From: Catenulispora pinisilvae
GTDB lineage: Bacteria; Actinomycetota; Actinomycetes; Streptomycetales; Catenulisporaceae
Direction: 5' to 3'
Assembly: GCF_015356865.1 (NCBI RefSeq)
Contig: NZ_JAAFZA010000029.1
Location: forward strand, 1-64,000
DNA length: 64,000 nt
Below, in pieces: positions 62,152 through 64,000 of the stretch (positions are counted from its first letter, which is position 1; every line of letters begins with the position of its first letter). The notes under the pieces are model-generated. The model saw only the letters and a list, made by a program, of their open reading frames with translations. It was not told the origin of the DNA and ran no database searches. The position numbers and the translations under genes were made by a program.

Positions 62152-62670
62152 ATGGGATCTCCTGTTTTCCTGATCTGGATCGTCCTGATCGGGGCGATGT
62201 TCTACTTCATGATGATCCGGCCGCAGAAGCGGGCGCGCTCGCAGCAGTCCGACATGCAGCAGCACCTTCAGCCCGGTGCGTACGTGCGGACCACGGCCCA
62301 GATCATGGGCACCATCGTCGAGGTCGGTGACGACTGGGCCATCGTGGAGACCACCCCGGGTACGCGGATCAAGTTCGGCAAGCCCGCGATCGTCGGCGTC
62401 ATCCTCGAGGACGAGGACACCGCCGACGACAGCGCCGAGGACGCCGAGTCGGCTGAGGACGCGCCGACCCCCGGCGGCATCGGCGACGCCCCGGCGGCTG
62501 AGAAGCGCTCCGTCCAGGACGCGGTGCCGGCCCAGGCCCAGGACTCCGTCCCGGCCGAGTCCGACGAGTCCGACGAGTCCGCTGACCAGAGCGCCGAGGA
62601 GACCGCGGACGCGGCCACCGACCTCAAGCCGGCTGGGGAGGTCAAGGACGCCGAGCCGGCGAAGTCGTGA
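62152..62670 (+). CDS. yajC: Preprotein translocase accessory subunit YajC
   Basis: The 172-residue protein has one N-terminal membrane segment (VFLIWIVLIGAMFYFMMIRPQKR) and a small cytoplasmic domain (LQPGAYVRTTAQIMGTIVEVGDDWAIVETTPGTRIKFGKPAIVGVI), which is classic YajC. A long acidic tail (EDAESAEDAPTPGG, DESDESADQSAEETADA) of about 80 residues makes it larger than most. YajC associates with SecDF, whose gene follows. The ATG at 62152 lies at the end of a 295-bp region that should hold the promoter. Confidence 0.92.
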   Translation: MGSPVFLIWIVLIGAMFYFMMIRPQKRARSQQSDMQQHLQPGAYVRTTAQIMGTIVEVGDDWAIVETTPGTRIKFGKPAIVGVILEDEDTADDSAEDAESAEDAPTPGGIGDAPAAEKRSVQDAVPAQAQDSVPAESDESDESADQSAEETADAATDLKPAGEVKDAEPAKS

Positions 62671-62840
62671 CCGCTGTCGCGAAAAGGCTCGGCAACGGAA
62701 AAGGCTTCCTCACCGAAAACCTGTAAGGTCGCACCGCCGCCACGGACCGTGTACTACCGGTCCCGGCGGCGGGGCGGCGTGGGGTGTGACCGACGCGCCG
62801 GCGCCGGACACGACACGACACGAAGAGACGGACGAATCCC

Positions 62841-64000
62841 TTGGCCGGATCGAAGGCTCCGCGGTCCCGGAACCGCAAGACGAGCCCATGGACACCCCTG
62901 ACGGTGCTAGCCGCCGTCATCATGGCGCTGGTCGGCACCATGATCGGCACCGGGCACAAGACCCCCCAGCTCGGCATCGACCTGGCCGGCGGCACCACGA
63001 TGACGATGACCGCCCAGGGCAACAAGGCCCCGGCGACCGGCGACATGGACACCGCGCTGCAGATCATGCGGAACCGGGTCAACGGCCAGGGTGTGTCCGA
63101 GGCCGAGGTGACCAAGCAGGGCAACAACGCGATCGAGGTCGACCTGCCCGGCAAGAACTCCTCGGAGCTGCTCAAGCAGCTCGGCCAGACCGCGAAGCTG
63201 TACTTCCGCGTCGTGGTCGCCGACCCGACGCAGTACGGGGTCCCGGCCCGGAGCACCGTGGCGCCGCCCACGGCCGCGCCGTCCTCGCCGACGCCGAGCC
63301 CGTCCGGGGCCACCACGCCGTCCGGCTCGTCCAGCTCCAAGGCGTCCAGCACGCCGTCGTCCAAGAGCAGCGGCTCCTCGGCGACGACGTCCTCCTCATC
63401 GAAGGCGAGCACCCCGAGCACCCCCTCGGGCACCTCCTCCTCCACCCAGCACCGGGTGGCCGACCAGGGTCTGAAGGACTCCGACGTCGCCAGCTCCGAC
63501 ACCCCGTCGGGCTCCTCGACCGCGTCGACCGCCAGCTCCAAGAGCTCGGCCAGCGGCTCCAAGAGCGCGGCGTCGACGCCTTCGACCCCGCCCTCGACCC
63601 CGGCGGCGAACCCGTCGTCCCCGGCCGCCTCGCCGAGCGCGGCGCCGAGCGCCCCGGCCACCGCGCCGGACGGCACGGTGAAGGAGACCACGCCGAACGC
63701 CACGGCGCTGAACCTGTACGAGACCATCGACTGCACCAAGCCGCCGACGACCCTGGGCAGCATGTTCGCCGCCAACCAGTTCTCGGTCGGCTGTGACTTC
63801 ACCAGCCACGAGCCCTACCTGCTGGAGCCGGCCGACGTGGACGGCAAGGACCTGTCCAGCGCCTCGGCCAACGCGGTCACCGCCGGCGGTTCGAACGCGT
63901 TCCTGACCGGCCAGTGGGAAGTCGACCTGTCCTTCAACAGCAAGGGCGCCGCGGACTTCGGCCGGGTCACCACCGAGCTGAACGGCAACGGCGGCCAGTT
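62841..64000 (+). CDS. secD: Protein translocase subunit SecD, 5' part
   Basis: The frame runs to the window end, so at least 386 residues are seen. It begins at a TTG (62841) with a basic N-terminus, a first membrane segment (about 20-36, LTVLAAVIMALVGTMIG) and the SecD start motif IDLAGGTTMTMTAQG. LQIMRNRVNGQGVSEAEVTKQGNNAIEVDLPG follows, as in the P1 domain. Residues about 135-280 are a Ser/Thr/Pro-rich run (SSKSSGSSATTSSSSKASTP) that interrupts P1 and is unusual in length. SecD with SecF helps the Sec channel release proteins outside. The start codon choice rests on homology of the N-terminus. Confidence 0.9.
   Translation, partial: MAGSKAPRSRNRKTSPWTPLTVLAAVIMALVGTMIGTGHKTPQLGIDLAGGTTMTMTAQGNKAPATGDMDTALQIMRNRVNGQGVSEAEVTKQGNNAIEVDLPGKNSSELLKQLGQTAKLYFRVVVADPTQYGVPARSTVAPPTAAPSSPTPSPSGATTPSGSSSSKASSTPSSKSSGSSATTSSSSKASTPSTPSGTSSSTQHRVADQGLKDSDVASSDTPSGSSTASTASSKSSASGSKSAASTPSTPPSTPAANPSSPAASPSAAPSAPATAPDGTVKETTPNATALNLYETIDCTKPPTTLGSMFAANQFSVGCDFTSHEPYLLEPADVDGKDLSSASANAVTAGGSNAFLTGQWEVDLSFNSKGAADFGRVTTELNGNGGQ

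Overview
The window is chromosomal DNA of a high-GC actinomycete. Codon third positions are almost all G or C, starts are often GTG or TTG, and there is a WhiB-family regulator, a cobalamin (corrin) gene set, phosphatidylinositol-mannoside genes and an F420-type oxidoreductase. Gene order resembles Streptomyces in two blocks: serB / ABC ATPase / NfeD / SPFH followed by cobalamin genes, and HIT / EF-G-like / pgsA-patA-pimA / lemA-like / pdxST / yebC / ruvCAB / yajC-secD. This suggests Streptomycetales, Catenulisporales or a relative; the sequence does not fix the genus. I see no rRNA, tRNA, CRISPR array or transposase gene.

Layout. 1-3.4 kb: MerR regulator, DHA2 drug exporter behind a near-consensus promoter, and a MarR regulator. 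3.5-9.7 kb: small membrane protein and SixA phosphatase, convergent serB, a DUF3592-like protein, a hypothetical, then ABC ATPase, NfeD and SPFH protein. 9.7-11.4 kb: a 1.7-kb element without a recognisable gene, with CTAG-ended terminal inverted repeats and a nested giant palindrome. 11.4-14.1 kb: EamA permease, TSUP permease, GNAT acetyltransferase. 14.3-21.5 kb: cobalamin/siroheme group, made of a 19-codon leader ORF, a cobL fusion, a 1470-residue BluB-CobT fusion with a very long low-complexity N-terminus, and a CysG-type protein. 21.5-30.5 kb: a membrane-anchored protein, aldo/keto reductase with its TetR regulator, SpoU methyltransferase, WhiB protein, a large XRE/TPR regulator, FAD monooxygenase and LLM oxidoreductase. 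30.5-41.5 kb: MMPL transporter, methyltransferase, ndk, tex, VOC/MarR divergent pair, M50 protease, DUF3516-type helicase. 41.6-46.5 kb: HIT and DCC proteins, then a secreted HINT-EndoU-like polymorphic toxin with a putative immunity gene and a PknH-sensor-like gene. 46.7-64 kb: EF-G-like GTPase, GntR regulator, leuA, the PI/PIM lipid operon, pdxST, yebC, a 221-bp MITE, ruvCAB, yajC and the 5' part of secD.

How the genes work together. CobL, BluB-CobT and CysG supply precorrin-2, corrin-ring methylation and the lower-ligand base of cobalamin. PgsA, PatA and PimA make and decorate phosphatidylinositol mannosides. PdxS/PdxT form PLP synthase, RuvABC is the Holliday-junction resolvasome, and YajC/SecD are Sec export accessories. 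The toxin-immunity cassette looks like an accessory insertion in an otherwise conserved housekeeping order.

The most unusual items are the palindromic element at 9705-11416, whose core repeats one 70-nt unit four times in alternating orientation, the second CTAG-bounded element at 59295-59515, the toxin cassette, and the BluB-CobT fusion with its leader ORF.
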